Assembly (NCBI GenBank): GCA_018398765.1
Contig: JAHBMJ010000862.1
Location: 6,195 to 32,985, forward strand
Direction of reading: 5' to 3'
DNA from: Chromera velia
Lineage: Eukaryota > Sar > Chromeraceae
Length of the DNA stretch: 26,791 bases
The notes beneath the pieces were generated by a model. That model searched no databases, was not told where the DNA came from, and worked only from the letters and a program-made list of their open reading frames with translations. Made by a program: the position numbers and the translations under genes. Positions 1 to 11,340 of this stretch are shown here, piece after piece. The stretch's first letter is position 1, and each line of letters starts with the position of its first letter.

Positions 1-11
1 GGGGGGGGGGG
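1..11. other. Poly-G contig edge
   Basis: The window opens with 11 G in a row. With the poly-C at the other end and the N inside a G run at 2925, this looks like an assembly break at a homopolymer rather than biology. Confidence 0.7.
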
Positions 12-263
12 AGGGGAGAGGAAAGGTCGATACGCGAGGAAGCAACGAAGCCAGTGGAAGGAAAGGTGAGACACGTCCATGTCTTTGGCATTTGCGAGGG
101 GTGATGGACAGCTTCTGCTGAGGGGCAGACATGGTGCTGAAGTGGGTGCGGTACACGGAAGGAAAAGAAATCGGACAGACAAAACGATACCGAAAAGAGG
201 GAATTGCCAACCAGATCCCCAAAAGGAGAGAGCACACACCCACTCACCCAGTCACTCACTCAC

Positions 264-343
264 TTGCAGGCAGGTCTCAGTCGACCCAAACCGCACCGTG
301 GGAAGTTTTCCTGCAAAGTGCCCCTGAAGTCGGGCCACTGGAT

Positions 344-380
<37 letters not shown>

Positions 381-3300
381 GGCATACACGTAGGCGCATA
401 AATACACGCAAAGCCGTTTCTGCCTACCGGAGAAACTGTGCACAGACGAGTGAGCAAGTCCGCAAGAAGACAATTAAGCGGGGAAAGAATGAGAAAGAGG
501 AATAGACAGAAACAAAAAGGGGAGAGAAAGTCTTAAAGGTTTCCCACTGTCCAAGTCCGCCTCTGTGATCAAGACAGGAAAAAGGGAACCAACGGGGCAT
601 ACACATGGAGAGACACCCCCCAAAAAAACAAATCCATGCACAGACAGACCCGTTGTAGGCCCCACAGGCGCGGACCCGAGGAGGAAGAGAACGTCTCTGC
701 TGGAGAGAGACTTCGACAGTTCTGCAGCCGTCAGTCCAGAAGGAAGGCTTCCTGCATTCCCGCTCATCAAGCCGTCAAGAAAGTCGATGTGCCTGCATCA
801 CCGGAGAGATGGGGACGAGGCAACAAAAAGAAAAAAAAGTACACAGGCATCCCACAAAAGCCGGCTTCACGAAAGTTCAGGCACGAGCATGCGAACACGG
901 AACACGCACTGACACGCGCACGCACGCGTGTCCACACATGGACAGAGAGGCACAAGAAAAAACACAGAGAGACCCCCCATGAGAAAGAGCAGAAGAAGAC
1001 AAAGAAAGCAAACGGACTGCAGCATACTGATCAAACCGGATAGGATGCCAGAAACAAGACAGACCACAAGGTTTCAAAGAATGAAACCCCGAGTTGGTGT
1101 CTCAATCCCTGCCCACCGATCATTCCTTCCAATCACAAATTTAAGTACACACACGACTGCTGCAACTACGAGACCGAAAGCCGAAGTTAACCACTCCCCC
1201 CCCCTAGGGGTGTCTGCACTGACCGAGAGACCATCGGTGCCACCAAACGGAAGGCCTTTCCTGAAGACTCAGCTGCCAAGGCGGCGTCTGACAAGACCTT
1301 CCAGTAGGCAGTCGTGTACCTGCGCATGCCGACACGCACACACAAAGAGAATGAAAGTAACTTCCCGAAAGGCAGGATTCTGCTCACACTCGATCTTGTA
1401 CAAATCCCGTTTGTGATTTCCTCACTCTGCAAGCGTCTCGCTACCTTCTTCCATCGTACCGCCTCCACTCAAATTTGCTTTTGATCATACCTGCTTCCCA
1501 TGTTTCGTCTTTTGGTGTGTATGCATGCACATCTCGCTTTGACTGCACGGCTTCTGTCTGACCTTTCTATCACATGAATGACTGTGCCTGCCCTCCTGAG
1601 GCCCCAGTCGCTCACGGCCGTGCTGTTCGTGTGGTGGAGCGGGTTGACCAAAACCAGGTGAAGCTGGGCGTCCTCCTTCACGCCGAGGAATTTCTCGAAC
1701 GTCTTGCGGTTCACATCATAGTTACTGCGTTTTGAACAACGGCAAAGAACAATGTTTCGAACTGGTTGCTCTATGGACCCTTTCCCGACACAAAAAAAGA
1801 ACACAAGAGGAGAGGGGGGAAGCCGACTCATCACTGACGTACGTCTTCTACCCCGGGCAGTACAGTTCGGTTACTTGCCCGTTTATCTGACTCCCTGTCA
1901 ACTCTTTGACAGAGAAGACGAAAAAAAAAGAGGGCGTCCGAAAACCGAACCTCCTCTGATTGGGCGAATTCGCTCATCGGCCCTCCAGCCCACTGACCTA
2001 TAGAGGAGTCGAACACCCTTCGGTAGCCCCGTGGTGCCTGAGGTGAAAATGATCTGAGGAGAAGGAGGGAGACGCGAAGAGAGGAGAGGAGAGGAGAGGT
2101 TCAGGTTCGAAGAAAAAGTGAAGGCACGTAGGTCACCATAAAGAGTGTCTAGCTGCCAGAATGTGTACGGACTCACTGACGGGAAAGTCAGCAGTCGAGT
2201 TTTTCTGACGGAAAAACAGACAGATCCGACAGCTGAGCTGTATCTTTCTGTCCGTTTTCAGAGACCGACAGCAAACACACAGAGAGAAGGACCGACAATT
2301 CTCTCATCTGAGGTACCAGTAGGGCTGTCTCCAGGAGTAGCTTTTCCCTTGTCGCCTGAAATGTCGGTCTCCGTCACCTCCCAGCCCTTCAAGACCTGCA
2401 CGTGTAGAAGTCCCATTCCGTTGACAGAAAAAGAGGGTCTGTGCAAGCAGCAGGTTGGTGCAGAAGAGGACAACTTGGGTGAGTCGGACAGCCAGAGCGC
2501 CCTTCCTGCTTCCTTCATTGTCTCTTGCCCTCCCCCAGTCCGTCCTTGACTCCCTCCCCACAAAACGCAGACAGGGCAGTAGTCTTCTGATGTGCTTCAT
2601 AGTACGCAAGTGTATCGTTGCAGGAAGTCGAATGACACGGAAACGTTCATTTATACACGCACAGATACGCATGTATGCATCCATGCAGAAAGAACCAATG
2701 TCGAGGGAGGGAGGGAGGGAGGGAGGGAGGGAGGGAGAAAGACCAACTCATGAAGTGACTGACAGCTGGATTGAAATTCGCGTTCCCCTCTTTTTGTGCC
2801 TCTTCCTTTGCGTGTTTGAGGACCTCCTCTAGATCTGCCTCCTTCACGCCCTTGTCAATCAAGACTGCCTTGCTGCCTGTGGAAGCAATCTTGTACCCGA
2901 TGCGGTCGGGACTGCAGACAAGGGNGGGGGGGGGGGGGAGACAGGAAGGTGGCTGCAGGAAGGGAGCCCTTGCAAGAAAAGAAGGAGTCACCAATTTGCT
3001 GCACTCTGCCGGAGTCCTGTCCAGTGGAATTCTGTATGTACAGTTGGGAGGGACTCAGAGGACGGAAGGAAGAATGCAGGGAGGAGAGAGAAGGGAAGGG
3101 TAAGATGGGACGAGGCATTTCAGCTGGCCACCTTGTGACTTGCTCTCTTCCCTGCTCCTTGTGTGTCCAATGAGACGTCCCCAAATCTGAGGGTCCCCCA
3201 CAGTCTTTCTTTACTTTCATGTTTTTGTCAGGATTTTTCCCTTCATTGCTCACCCTCTCTCTTTCCCTTCTCCATACATCTCTCTTATGGACCGATCACG

Positions 3301-3738
3301 GGCAGAGCCCCGCCATAACAAAACAAGAGAAAACATGGCAAGAAGCGAAGTGAAAAGACAAGACAGAATGAGAAAACTTTGAGACGACTCAACTGACCCG
3401 TCAGCTTGCCAGTTGACCGTCACGGGGACGCACCCGATAACCACAGCCGCAACTCTGAAGACAATGTCTTCGAGTCGGTTGGCAGTCATGAAGTGTGCCA
3501 CACGGTCTCTGTGCTGCACTCCCACAGCACGGAGACGTTCAACAGCAGAGGCTGCAAGGGCCCACACCTGTGCCCTGGTGAATGTCGAGGGCTTCAGCTC
3601 CTTGGTTGCCTGCACGCAGAGCAGTGTGAGAGTGTAATTCACGTGTTGTGTCCACATTCATACCCTGGTAGCAGTCAAAAACTCCACTCTCTCCGTTGTC
3701 TGCTGAGGCAGCCAGCCCAGATGGAGAGTCTCGGCCAT
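264..3738 (-). CDS. Acyl-CoA synthetase (AMP-binding family), multi-exon, 3' end off the window
   Basis: This is an adenylate-forming ligase that would activate a carboxylic acid with ATP and load it onto CoA; the substrate cannot be told. Ten exons join in a single open frame of 354 codons: 3664-3738, 3398-3609, 2764-2911, 2297-2395, 2181-2204, 1998-2053, 1563-1724, 1224-1319, 650-792 and 264-310. The ATG at 3738 begins MAETLHLGWLPQQ. The exon at 1998-2053 carries the P-loop IIFTSGTTGLPKGV (family motif A3). The 650-792 exon ends FLLGSAPVGPTT, and the 264-310 exon carries VRFGSTETCLQ (motif A5). Phases agree at every junction. The end of the fourth exon is the least certain, because GTCGGT occurs twice in the same phase. 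C-terminal motifs (TGD and the catalytic Lys) are not seen and should lie beyond position 1. The exact paralogue is unknown. Confidence 0.88.
345..378. repeat. (CA)17 microsatellite
   Basis: A pure CA dinucleotide run inside the intron between the last two reconstructed acyl-CoA synthetase exons. Confidence 0.97.
1998..2053 (-). other. P-loop exon of the acyl-CoA synthetase
   Basis: This 56-nt exon lies between a CTCCTCAG acceptor and a GTCAGT donor. It encodes the signature TSGTTGLPKG, the phosphate-binding loop of adenylate-forming enzymes. It enters in phase 0 and leaves with two bases (AG) that pair with the first base of the exon at 1563-1724. Confidence 0.92.
2181..2204 (-). other. 24-nt microexon of the acyl-CoA synthetase
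   Basis: It is flanked by TTCCGTCAG and GTCAGT and encodes KNSTADFP in phase 0. It joins straight onto IIFTSGTTG. In related enzymes a similar acidic/proline stretch sits just before the P-loop, which supports it. Without the microexon the frame also stays open, so it could be skipped. Confidence 0.6.
2702..2737. repeat. (GGGA)n simple repeat in an intron
   Basis: About nine GGGA units lie just downstream, in transcript sense, of the third exon's donor. Confidence 0.9.
2925..2938. other. N inside a poly-G run
   Basis: A single ambiguous base is followed by 13 G. It lies just 5' of the acceptor of the 2764-2911 exon, so it does not touch the coding frame. The tract length is probably unreliable. 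Confidence 0.9.
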
Positions 3739-4539
3739 AGGGAGACTAGACAACTGTTGTTGAAGAGGAGACGGACTCGTGCGAGAAGGTCAGGCAAATT
3801 GCGACGTCAACAGATTCGTTTCCAGACAGACCTCATCAACCGCCCAGTAGGTAAGGAAGGGTGCCTCTGCATTCGAACTTGCCGAAAATGCTGTATAGTA
3901 TTCTTCTGCCATGGTCAAAACGAATGGACCTATGAAGTGTCTGTTAATTTCCGTCTCCTATGCAAACACTTAAACGCGAAGCAGAATCACGTTCGTGTTT
4001 CAAAGTTGAGAAAACTCCTGCACAAGGAAGGAACGAGTGTGTGCAGATCTTTCCAGAATGAAACCACTGAGCTATAGTGGCGTCGAAACAATCAATTCCG
4101 TTCTACCTGCCGATTTGAAGATACTCTCTGTCACAGTCTGATCCTCGTATATATAATTTGCTCAGAAGCTGCCCGGCGTGCTGCCCAGGCATGCCCCCCA
4201 AAAAGTGCATGTGTGCATGGCCCGGGCCACGCGCGCGTACATGCAATTCAGCCGGGGCATAGCCGGGGCCAATGCGGGGCCTGCATGCGCGCAGACATGC
4301 AGGCCGGTCTGACAACATGCAGATTGTAAGGAATGATTCAAGGTCTATAGTGAATCAGTAGTGCATGATGCAAACACAGGCCTTCTTTGTGTCACAGCAT
4401 ATGAATCAGCAGCGGTAAGCACCTCCCCCCCCAATGCCTTCCTGTAACAGGAATCCATGGTTCTTATGCTCTCCTGTAAGATCCTAAATGAAGTTCCTAA
4501 AGCAACACTCTGCAACACATGGAATAAACTCAACAACAC
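3739..4539. promoter_or_regulatory. Shared intergenic region between two divergent genes
   Basis: These 800 bp separate the ATG of the acyl-CoA synthetase (minus) from the ATG of the SDR gene (plus), so the region must hold both 5' ends. A TATATATAA string lies at 4148-4156. A GC-rich island at about 4170-4320 carries the palindromes GGCCCGGGCC (4219-4228) and ACGCGCGCGT (4229-4238) and six TGCATG or CATGCA hexamers. No transcription start can be fixed from sequence alone. Confidence 0.55.
4206..4321. promoter_or_regulatory. Cluster of TGCATG/CATGCA motifs
   Basis: Copies lie at 4206-4211, 4214-4219, 4240-4245, 4282-4287, 4296-4301 and 4316-4321. TGCATGCA-type sites are known targets of some ApiAP2 factors in apicomplexans. 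That this cluster is bound here is an inference. Confidence 0.4.
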
Positions 4540-6882
4540 ATGATGGGAAGTGTTTTGTGCTTCGCCACCTTTGCTCTACTCCTGTCAATCGTTTCTGATG
4601 GCACTATCCTATGTGTCTCAAAGGGTTGCATTGGCGACATTGCTGCGATTGGCACCCCCGACGACTGGAAGTACGAACCGTCGGATCCAAAGAAGAACCA
4701 AATCGATCTCGAGGGCAAACATGTGTTGGTCATCGGTGATTCACGGGGCATGGGACGTGCAGTTGTGCTCGAGTTCTGCAGGCGTGTAGGAGCCTCAGGA
4801 AGGGTGCTAGGGGGTTCACGCACACGCACTGAGTCCCTGGATGCAGATCTTCTGGCAGCTGGCCCGTGCACTTACCGTCATTTCGTCTTCGACGCAAGCA
4901 ACACCACAACTTTTGACTATTTCAAAGACGACTCTCAATTCCGCACTCAGGTGGTGCGACCACATGCAGAGAGCGCTGACTACGCTCGCCTTCGCGACGA
5001 GGTTGGCACTTTTCTGCTTGGCAGAGTTGACGTCGTCTTCAAAGTCGCCGGTGTGTACGTGTCGGGGCACATGGCCGACATCCCATGGCCCGAATTTGAC
5101 GCCGCCCGCCGCGCCCACCTCGCAGATCACGCGATATGGGATGTGGTGAAGCATGCCATGAAAGAAAGGGAGGATGTTGTGTGGGTCACGGCTGGATCAA
5201 TTGACGCACGCATTCGCATAGACTCCCCGGCTGCCGGGTACACCGCAGCCAAGACCTATCAGGCGACCTGGGTTGACACGATGCACTACATGACTCGTCA
5301 ACACCCGCTCTACCACAAGATCAAATTCCTGACGGTCGAACCCGGTCCCGTCAACACGACGTTTGCGTTTGAGCAGAATGCGATCATGCCCTCACTCTCC
5401 GACGTCGCCTGTCCCCTTGTTGTCGGAAGAGGCCCCGCCTGGGGTCTGTTTCTTCTCAACACACCCATCTTCCGCACCATACAGCCAGACGAAGTGGCGC
5501 AAGTGATTCTAGAGGCAGTGGTACGTCGCGACGTCGGGAAACCGTTTCCCGATGCTCAAGGGAATACAATTCCCAACCGGATAACGGTGTGGGGTCCCAA
5601 AAAACTGTACGATCCTATACTGGGTGGGGGCACCCTGTTCTTCGATGGTCTGTTGCTGGACGTCGACTGGGCCTTCCGCAACGTCCCGTCTGCCACGCTT
5701 GTAGACCTCCCGGGGAATTTCTTCCTTGGAGGAAAGTTCGTGTTTCAGTGCGACAGACAGCGCATGGACGATTGGGCAGACCAGTACGTTGGACAGAACC
5801 GCTCCGTTCCTCTGGAGGGCAAGGAGGAGCTGCAGACACTTACTACTGTGGTGGGTACGTTAGGGTGAAGAAGGGAAAGTGTCTACAATCGTTTGATCGG
5901 TGCTGCAGTCTTTCGAAGGGTCCTCCAGTGGCACATGCAGATCTCGTTGCAAGCATAAATCCACACACTCACACACACACAAACACACACACACACACAT
6001 ATATATATCACGCAAGCACCATAGATCGGGTAGGGTTTTTTCTTTGTTGGAGCCCCCGTCGCGGACCGCTTGAGCGTACATAGAAGGAAATTCATTTGTC
6101 GCACAGCTACACGCACACAGTTGAATTTGCCCAAGCGTCTGCAAGCTTCCTGACCCCTTGGTGCAGTGCGCCCTGAACATTTATTTCAAGTTATCGTTTT
6201 CGACTACAAACATTTGTGAGGATGCGTGTGCGTGGGTGAATGCTTGCAGGTTTTTCAGTCCTTCGTGCAAATTGGGCTGCGCGGTTTGTGGCAGTACTTG
6301 TCGACGCACTCCATTCTTCCCCCTTCGCTGGTCCAAAAGATTCGAGAGAACTGGACTCCCCTCCTTGGTGCAGAAGATCCCAAAGATCCTGACAGCGTTC
6401 CGGAGTCTCAGGAGAAGGTGGACAGCACCTTCGATGTCATCGGAGCGGGTCTGTACGGGTTGAACGAAGCCCTCAACAAAGTGCCCTTCGTGATGCCCTC
6501 TGAAAAATTCACCGCACCGCTCTTCGCACCGCTGTCCCCCCTGAGGTCCCCCAAGCTCAACCCGACCGGGTTCGGCATCTTTGACGAGAATGAGCGGTTT
6601 GAGGTGCAGAGTCTGTTTCCTGAGAGGGTAAAGAGGAAACCATCGTCGTTGAAGGTTGAATGTGGTGACGGGGAGGGCAACGACGCGTGTGTGAAGGAAA
6701 CAGAAGGGGATGGGAAGACCAGCAAGTTGGGCATGAGAGGCAGTGAAGGCGCTGCTGGAAGCACGGGAGCAAATCTTGGTGATGGTGCGAATCTTGATGC
6801 TCTCCAAGGGCTTGCTGAGAATCTGAATTCAATGTTGAAGGCTGCTGATGATGACCACACAAATTCTCATGATGCTGGATAA
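4540..6882 (+). CDS. Short-chain dehydrogenase/reductase with N-terminal hydrophobic segment and C-terminal extension
   Basis: An NAD(P)-dependent oxidoreductase of the SDR fold. Exon 1 is 4540-5850 and exon 2 is about 6250-6882, joined in phase 0 (donor GTGGGT, acceptor TTGCAG), giving about 647 residues ending in TAA. Residues 4-20 are hydrophobic and suggest a signal peptide or anchor. The Rossmann loop is GDSRGMG at 66-72, a variant of TGxxxGxG. The catalytic set is Ser220 (TAGS), Tyr234 and Lys238 (YTAAK). VEPGPVNT near 266-273 matches the family PG motif. The second half is long for an SDR (usual length about 250), and the C-terminal 80 residues are Gly, Asp and Glu rich. An alternative acceptor at 6258 (TTTTTCAG) would remove three residues (VFQ). 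Substrate is unknown. Confidence 0.88.
5851..6249 (+). other. SDR intron with (CA)n and (AT)n tract
   Basis: A 399-nt intron. A CA-rich run at about 5961-5999 is followed by ATATATAT. Its donor is GTGGGT, unlike the GTCAGT that dominates the other genes here. Confidence 0.75.
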
Positions 6883-8444
6883 GGAGTTATAAGAAAAATC
6901 AGAGCACGAACATTCAAAAAACGTATAAACTTGAAATGCATGCATAAAAAATACTTTAAAAAATAAACATATTAAAGTTATAAATGTCAGAGTTAATATA
7001 TATATACTAACGCTATACGTATAACGCTAAATTACATATATGCACTAGTACATGGATTTAAAAATAAAATCTTTTTTGGCTAATTATAATTCTGGTTCTA
7101 GTTCTGGTTAGGTAATTTAGGTTTTTGGCCTCCTTTTATTAATTATGTTTCAAAATTTCACGTTGTTTGATCTTTTAAAAAGCAGCCTTTATAAGCAGGG
7201 GCCAAGATAAACTTGTACCTCTAGGCGTAGATATTAAAAACAACAATTAAAAATAATAATCAAAACCGAAAAAAAATGACCATATGATTTAAATGCAAAA
7301 AATGTAAAGTTTGACCTATAGGTTGCTACGAGGACCTTCCAGTCACCTAAAAACGTATTCAAAAATTCAAATGAATTGTTTTGCGATTTTTGAAAGCAAT
7401 TATATGGATTTTAATGAAGATGAATTCTGAAGTTAGTCTGTATACGTCGTACTATTCGATAGGCTGAATTATACAATTTTTGCATTTCCTTCTTCAAGAA
7501 TTTTGATAACCTCAATCGGCAGTGATTCGGCACCTCCGCCTATCCACTGACCCACTTATTGTTTCCTGCCAGCATCTTCATCTGTTTTCTTCTAATTTTT
7601 TGGAACTTTGAAAGCTTCATCGCGTTCACGACCCTGAAAATATTTTTAAAACGCGTTCTGTCATTGTCTTTAATCATGAGACCAAAAGTTGCAGTCTTTG
7701 CACTTCGCTCATACCTAGGCTCACACCCACCCATTCTCTTTAATGATGTTGCCAGCTAGGTTGCCAACATTATCATTGAATTGTCTTCTTTTTGCTTCCT
7801 CAGGCAGTCCTAACACACAGTATAAAAACGCTGGTTGCCAAAGGGATCGGTAGAGATCGGTCGGTGTATAAAATTCAATTCTAGCATCACTCAGTAATTT
7901 GAGATTCATTTGAATTCATTTCAGTCAGTTCCGTGCGTAGACTTCCGTCTCCTCTTATGGATCTCTGTGGATCTTTATATAAAAAACTAAATTTTAATCA
8001 TCATTTTTTTATAAAGCTGGTTAAACCTCCTAGTAAACTTTAGTTAGAACTTATGTCTTAATTAGTGTCTTGATTTATATTTGGATGGTTTCAAAAATAA
8101 AAAAAACCAAAATCAAATATTAAAAAAAAAAAACCCGAAAAATAACGTTATGTTTTATTATTTGATTTTGATATCCTACGCCCAGTTGTACCTCAAAGTT
8201 AGATGCGTAGCTTGCATGCATGCACTCTCTCTTCCCTTGTACTAACTTATTACTACTAAGTTACAGGCTAGGTTATAGGCATTTCTTCCTATACCAGTTG
8301 GTCCAGTTCTTATTAACAATATATATTCTTCCAAATCCAGTCATAGTACGTGCATACTAGGGTGCATATACCTTGCATAAGGCCCTTGACCTATGTATAT
8401 TAACGCTTTATACTAGGCTTTATGTCAGACAGTGCATTATGCTA
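6883..8444. other. AT-rich stretch, mostly featureless
   Basis: Composition drops abruptly to strongly AT-rich just after the SDR stop codon, with many A and T runs. Apart from two short overlapping minus-strand frames at 7540-7909, I see no gene, RNA or clear repeat. It probably consists of old mobile-element remains or intergenic filler. Confidence 0.6.
7540..7909 (-). pseudogene. Unidentified short coding-like fragment, frameshifted
   Basis: Two overlapping frames in an otherwise stop-rich AT region encode DLYRSLWQPAF, then LPEEAKRRQFNDNVGNLAG, then a Lys/Arg-rich tail. The spacing of DLYR and the EEAKRRxFxDNVGxLAG block faintly recalls the C-terminal catalase-related domain, but no catalytic core is present and this is only a hint. 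It could also be a chance frame or transposon debris. Confidence 0.2.
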
Positions 8445-8503
8445 GGCGTCATGCATGATATTACATATTCCACCGTACTATTTAAAAAATAGTAAAAGCG
8501 ACT
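8445..8503. repeat. Dispersed hairpin module, copy 1
   Basis: It shares about 58 bp with 11960-12017 in the same orientation. The core is TTCCACC, TACTAT, an A-rich loop, then ATAGTA and AAAGCGACT, so TACTAT/ATAGTA can form a stem. It lies beyond the 3' end of the decayed LINE and is followed by three GAATT units. Confidence 0.8.
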
Positions 8504-8849
8504 GAATTGAATTGAATTGAGACGGTTAAAGCCGGTGAGCTACCACTTAGGCTCTGGCCAACCACGGAGTATGATATGCAATGTTGATTTGTTAACCTAG
8601 CGCATTGACTCATTCACACACAACGATATGAAATCATGCTAATTTGGCTAAACACTCCTCTACCACCTTCATACCGGGGGTCCCACCAGAGGCTGGAATA
8701 ATAATATAAGAGCGATCATCTCTCAGACTTTCTTTTCACTCTGTCCCACTCCCCTTCCAGCTAAAGATGCCACCCATTATACAATTTCTACCCGTTTCTC
8801 AATGCGCGTACGCTCCTTTATTCTGCTGATAATTTTATGAAGCTTTTTT

Positions 8850-10560
8850 AATTCTCTCTCTTTCTGTGTCTACACATTCCATGAACAGAATCTGATGGAT
8901 CTCATCACGAACTTTTCTGCCAGAGCAAGCCGAGCAGGTCTTCTCCAGCTCCCCCCGCTGCACATAACCATCCGTCAGGAGAGGGCGGGTGTTTGCAGGG
9001 GATTTAAGAAGACAAGGAGACAGCGTGCATATATGTAGATCGTTTCCTGTGTTTGATGGACGTGACTGCCATTTCTTTTATGCAAGAAAGAGCATAGAGA
9101 GCCTCTGTCTAGAAGGGTTTTCTCTTTGACATTCAGTGAGGGCAGCAAGAAGATGGAAGATTCTGTCTCTATTCCTACTGCCTTCCTGTCTTTTAGCCAA
9201 TTCACCAAGCCATTGATTCGTCTCGATCTTGTGACACGCCTCTTTCCGTTTGAATTTTCCTTTCTTTTTTTGCCTTTCTTGGCGTGGCTCATCTATGTCT
9301 GCCAGGAAAGAACTGTCAAGAGGCACAGCCACTGTTAGCCAGACGCTTGGTGAAGGAGATAAAAGGAGCACAAGAACCAGCAATGCAGGCCTCCCATACA
9401 GCCGTGGGCAGCGCACGTTCTATAGATTTGAGAGACTAAAAGAAGCTGGCTACTTGTTTTGAAAGCAGACAACTAAAAGGTTCCAAACCAAAAAAGTGAA
9501 GAGAGGGAGAAACAAAAGAGATATGAGATAAACCAAATGACCACCAAACAAAATGGAGTTACAATGCATCAAGACATTGGACATCTGACTGCCTGAGAGG
9601 GAGGGCTTCAAAACCAAACATTCAAAATTTGCAACGGGCATCCAAAAGGCTTTGAACAGTTAAATTCAAGAAAAAGGAGAAACAAAACCAATTGAAGAAA
9701 GAGTCCCAAATACACCCCTTAGAGCCCTTTTTGCCGATATAATTCTTGCTTTCACAGTTTTAGATAGATCCCCCCCCTCAAAGATCCAATTACCAAGGTA
9801 TTTGTACTTATCAACATGCTTAACTGGCCTTCCATTAAAAATAAAAGGGGAAGCGGGCTCGATGAGAGGATCAGGGGAAGATAGTCGAAAAATTAAGAAT
9901 TTTTGTTTTTTTCAAGTTTATCGTAAGACCATGCTCATTGCAGTACACTTTGAGGCGCTGGAGTCTCTCCTGCAGGTCTGTAGCACTGTAGGCAAACAAC
10001 ACAAGGTCATCAGCGTATCCAATGCTCTCTATCAGAGCTTTGGAAAGCTCAACGGGTTCCAAAACACTCCTTCCTTCATTACCGTCCGGCTGTTGGTTCT
10101 CAGAGCTGAGGGCTTTATGTAAATTGTTTATAAACAAAAGAAAAAAAAGAGGAGAAAGAGGATCACCCTGCTTCACACCCGCTCCCTCCGATAAGCACTT
10201 GTCTCCCCCATCAACCCTTGCTGTGACATTACAGTATATGGAATGAATCATATGGATATCTACCTGGCTGACCCCTTTGTCTTTAAGTCTTTCTAACATT
10301 TTCTCTCTGAGCACTGTATCAAAAGCTTTGGAGAAGTCTACAAACGCTGTGATGAGGGGCTTCTCTTTGTGCTTAAACTCAAGAATGAGAGAAAAAAGGG
10401 ACGCAAACGCTTCCCGTCACGGTGTCCCCATGCCCCTCCTGAAACCTAGCTGTCTCTCATCGATCTTTGTCTCTTTACGAAGGCGGACGTCCATAAGAAG
10501 AGCAAAAACCTTACTCAGGAGACCAACAATATGAATGGGCCTCCATTCAGTACAGTCAAG
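8850..10560 (-). mobile_element. Decayed non-LTR (LINE) retrotransposon, 5' truncated
   Basis: Reverse transcriptase of a LINE-type element. Reading down the minus strand from 10560, the RT frame carries WRPIHIVGLLSK, QLGFRRGMGTP, FVDFSKAFDTV, GVKQGDPLSPLFF and IGYADDLVLF (YADD at 10006-10017), in the order expected for the RT palm. One in-frame TGA follows GMGTP. Past about 9890 the frame shifts. LFKAFWMPVANFE near 9650 matches the usual thumb/connection region. Near 8860-8990 a CSAC...H...C motif resembles the C-terminal CCHC found in many LINE ORFs. No endonuclease domain is visible upstream, so the copy is 5' truncated, and it is inactive. Confidence 0.85.
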
Positions 10561-10791
10561 GGAAGGAGAAGGAGGTGTTGTGTTGTAGTAGGAGACGTGG
10601 GGATAGGGTGATTGGAGAGATGGATAGTAAGGAGGGGATGGCGTGGGCAGAAAGAAGTCAGGAGCAATAGTAGGATAGGAAAGTATTAAGGCATGGCAGA
10701 CTCCTGAGCTAGCAAGGCGGGGGCCTCGGCCTGTAGGGCCCTAGAAAGAATGTACCAATAATAGACATGCGAGGGGCCCGGAAAAGCGTGA
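10561..10791. other. Purine-rich unassigned stretch
   Basis: A G/A-rich plus strand between the truncated LINE and the satellite. I see no gene or recognisable repeat. Confidence 0.5.
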
Positions 10792-11340
10792 GTCTAGGCC
10801 GAATTACAGGTTGTGTAATTCAAAATTACGGATTGTGTAATCTGGGAGTCTAAGCCGAATTATAGATTATGTAATTCAAAATTATGGATTGTGTAATCTA
10901 GGACTCTAGGCTAAATTACAGATTGTGTAATTCAAAATTACGGATTATGTAATCTAAGACTTTAGGTCGAATTACAGATTGTGTAATTTGGAATTACAGA
11001 TTGTGTAATCTGGGAGTTTAGGCCGAATTACAGATTGTATAATTCAAAATTATAGATTATATAATTTAGGAGTCTAGGTCGAATTACAGATTGTGTAATT
11101 CAGAATTACGGATTGTGTAATCTGAGAATTTGGGCCGAATTATAGATTGTGTAATTCGGAATTACGGATTGTGTAATTTGGAGAATTTGGGCCGAATTAC
11201 AGATTGTGTAATTCGGAATTATAGATTGTGTAATTTTGGAATTTAAGCTGAATTGCAGATTATTTAATTCAGAATTATGGATTATGTAAATCAAGAACTC
11301 AGATTGAATTACAAATTGTGTAATCTGCATCAAATTACAA
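10792..11340. repeat. 56-bp tandem repeat with internal palindromes
   Basis: Nearly ten diverged units of about 56 bp. Each has the form GTCTAGGCCGAATTACAGAT, TGTGTAATTC, AAAATTACGGATTGTGTAAT, CTGGGA. Each unit contains the dyad GAATTACA/TGTAATTC. Variation between units is mostly C/T and A/G. A related single copy lies at about 11490-11517 (GAATTACAAATTCTGTAATTC-like). Confidence 0.92.

Noticed and set aside
8521-8572. tRNA-like A-box on the minus strand (GTGGTAGCTCACCGG)
   Set aside because: No cloverleaf and no B-box could be built downstream; too weak for a tRNA or SINE call.
10792-11340. CRISPR-like array
   Set aside because: Units are directly contiguous without unique spacers and diverge between copies; it is a tandem satellite in a eukaryotic contig.
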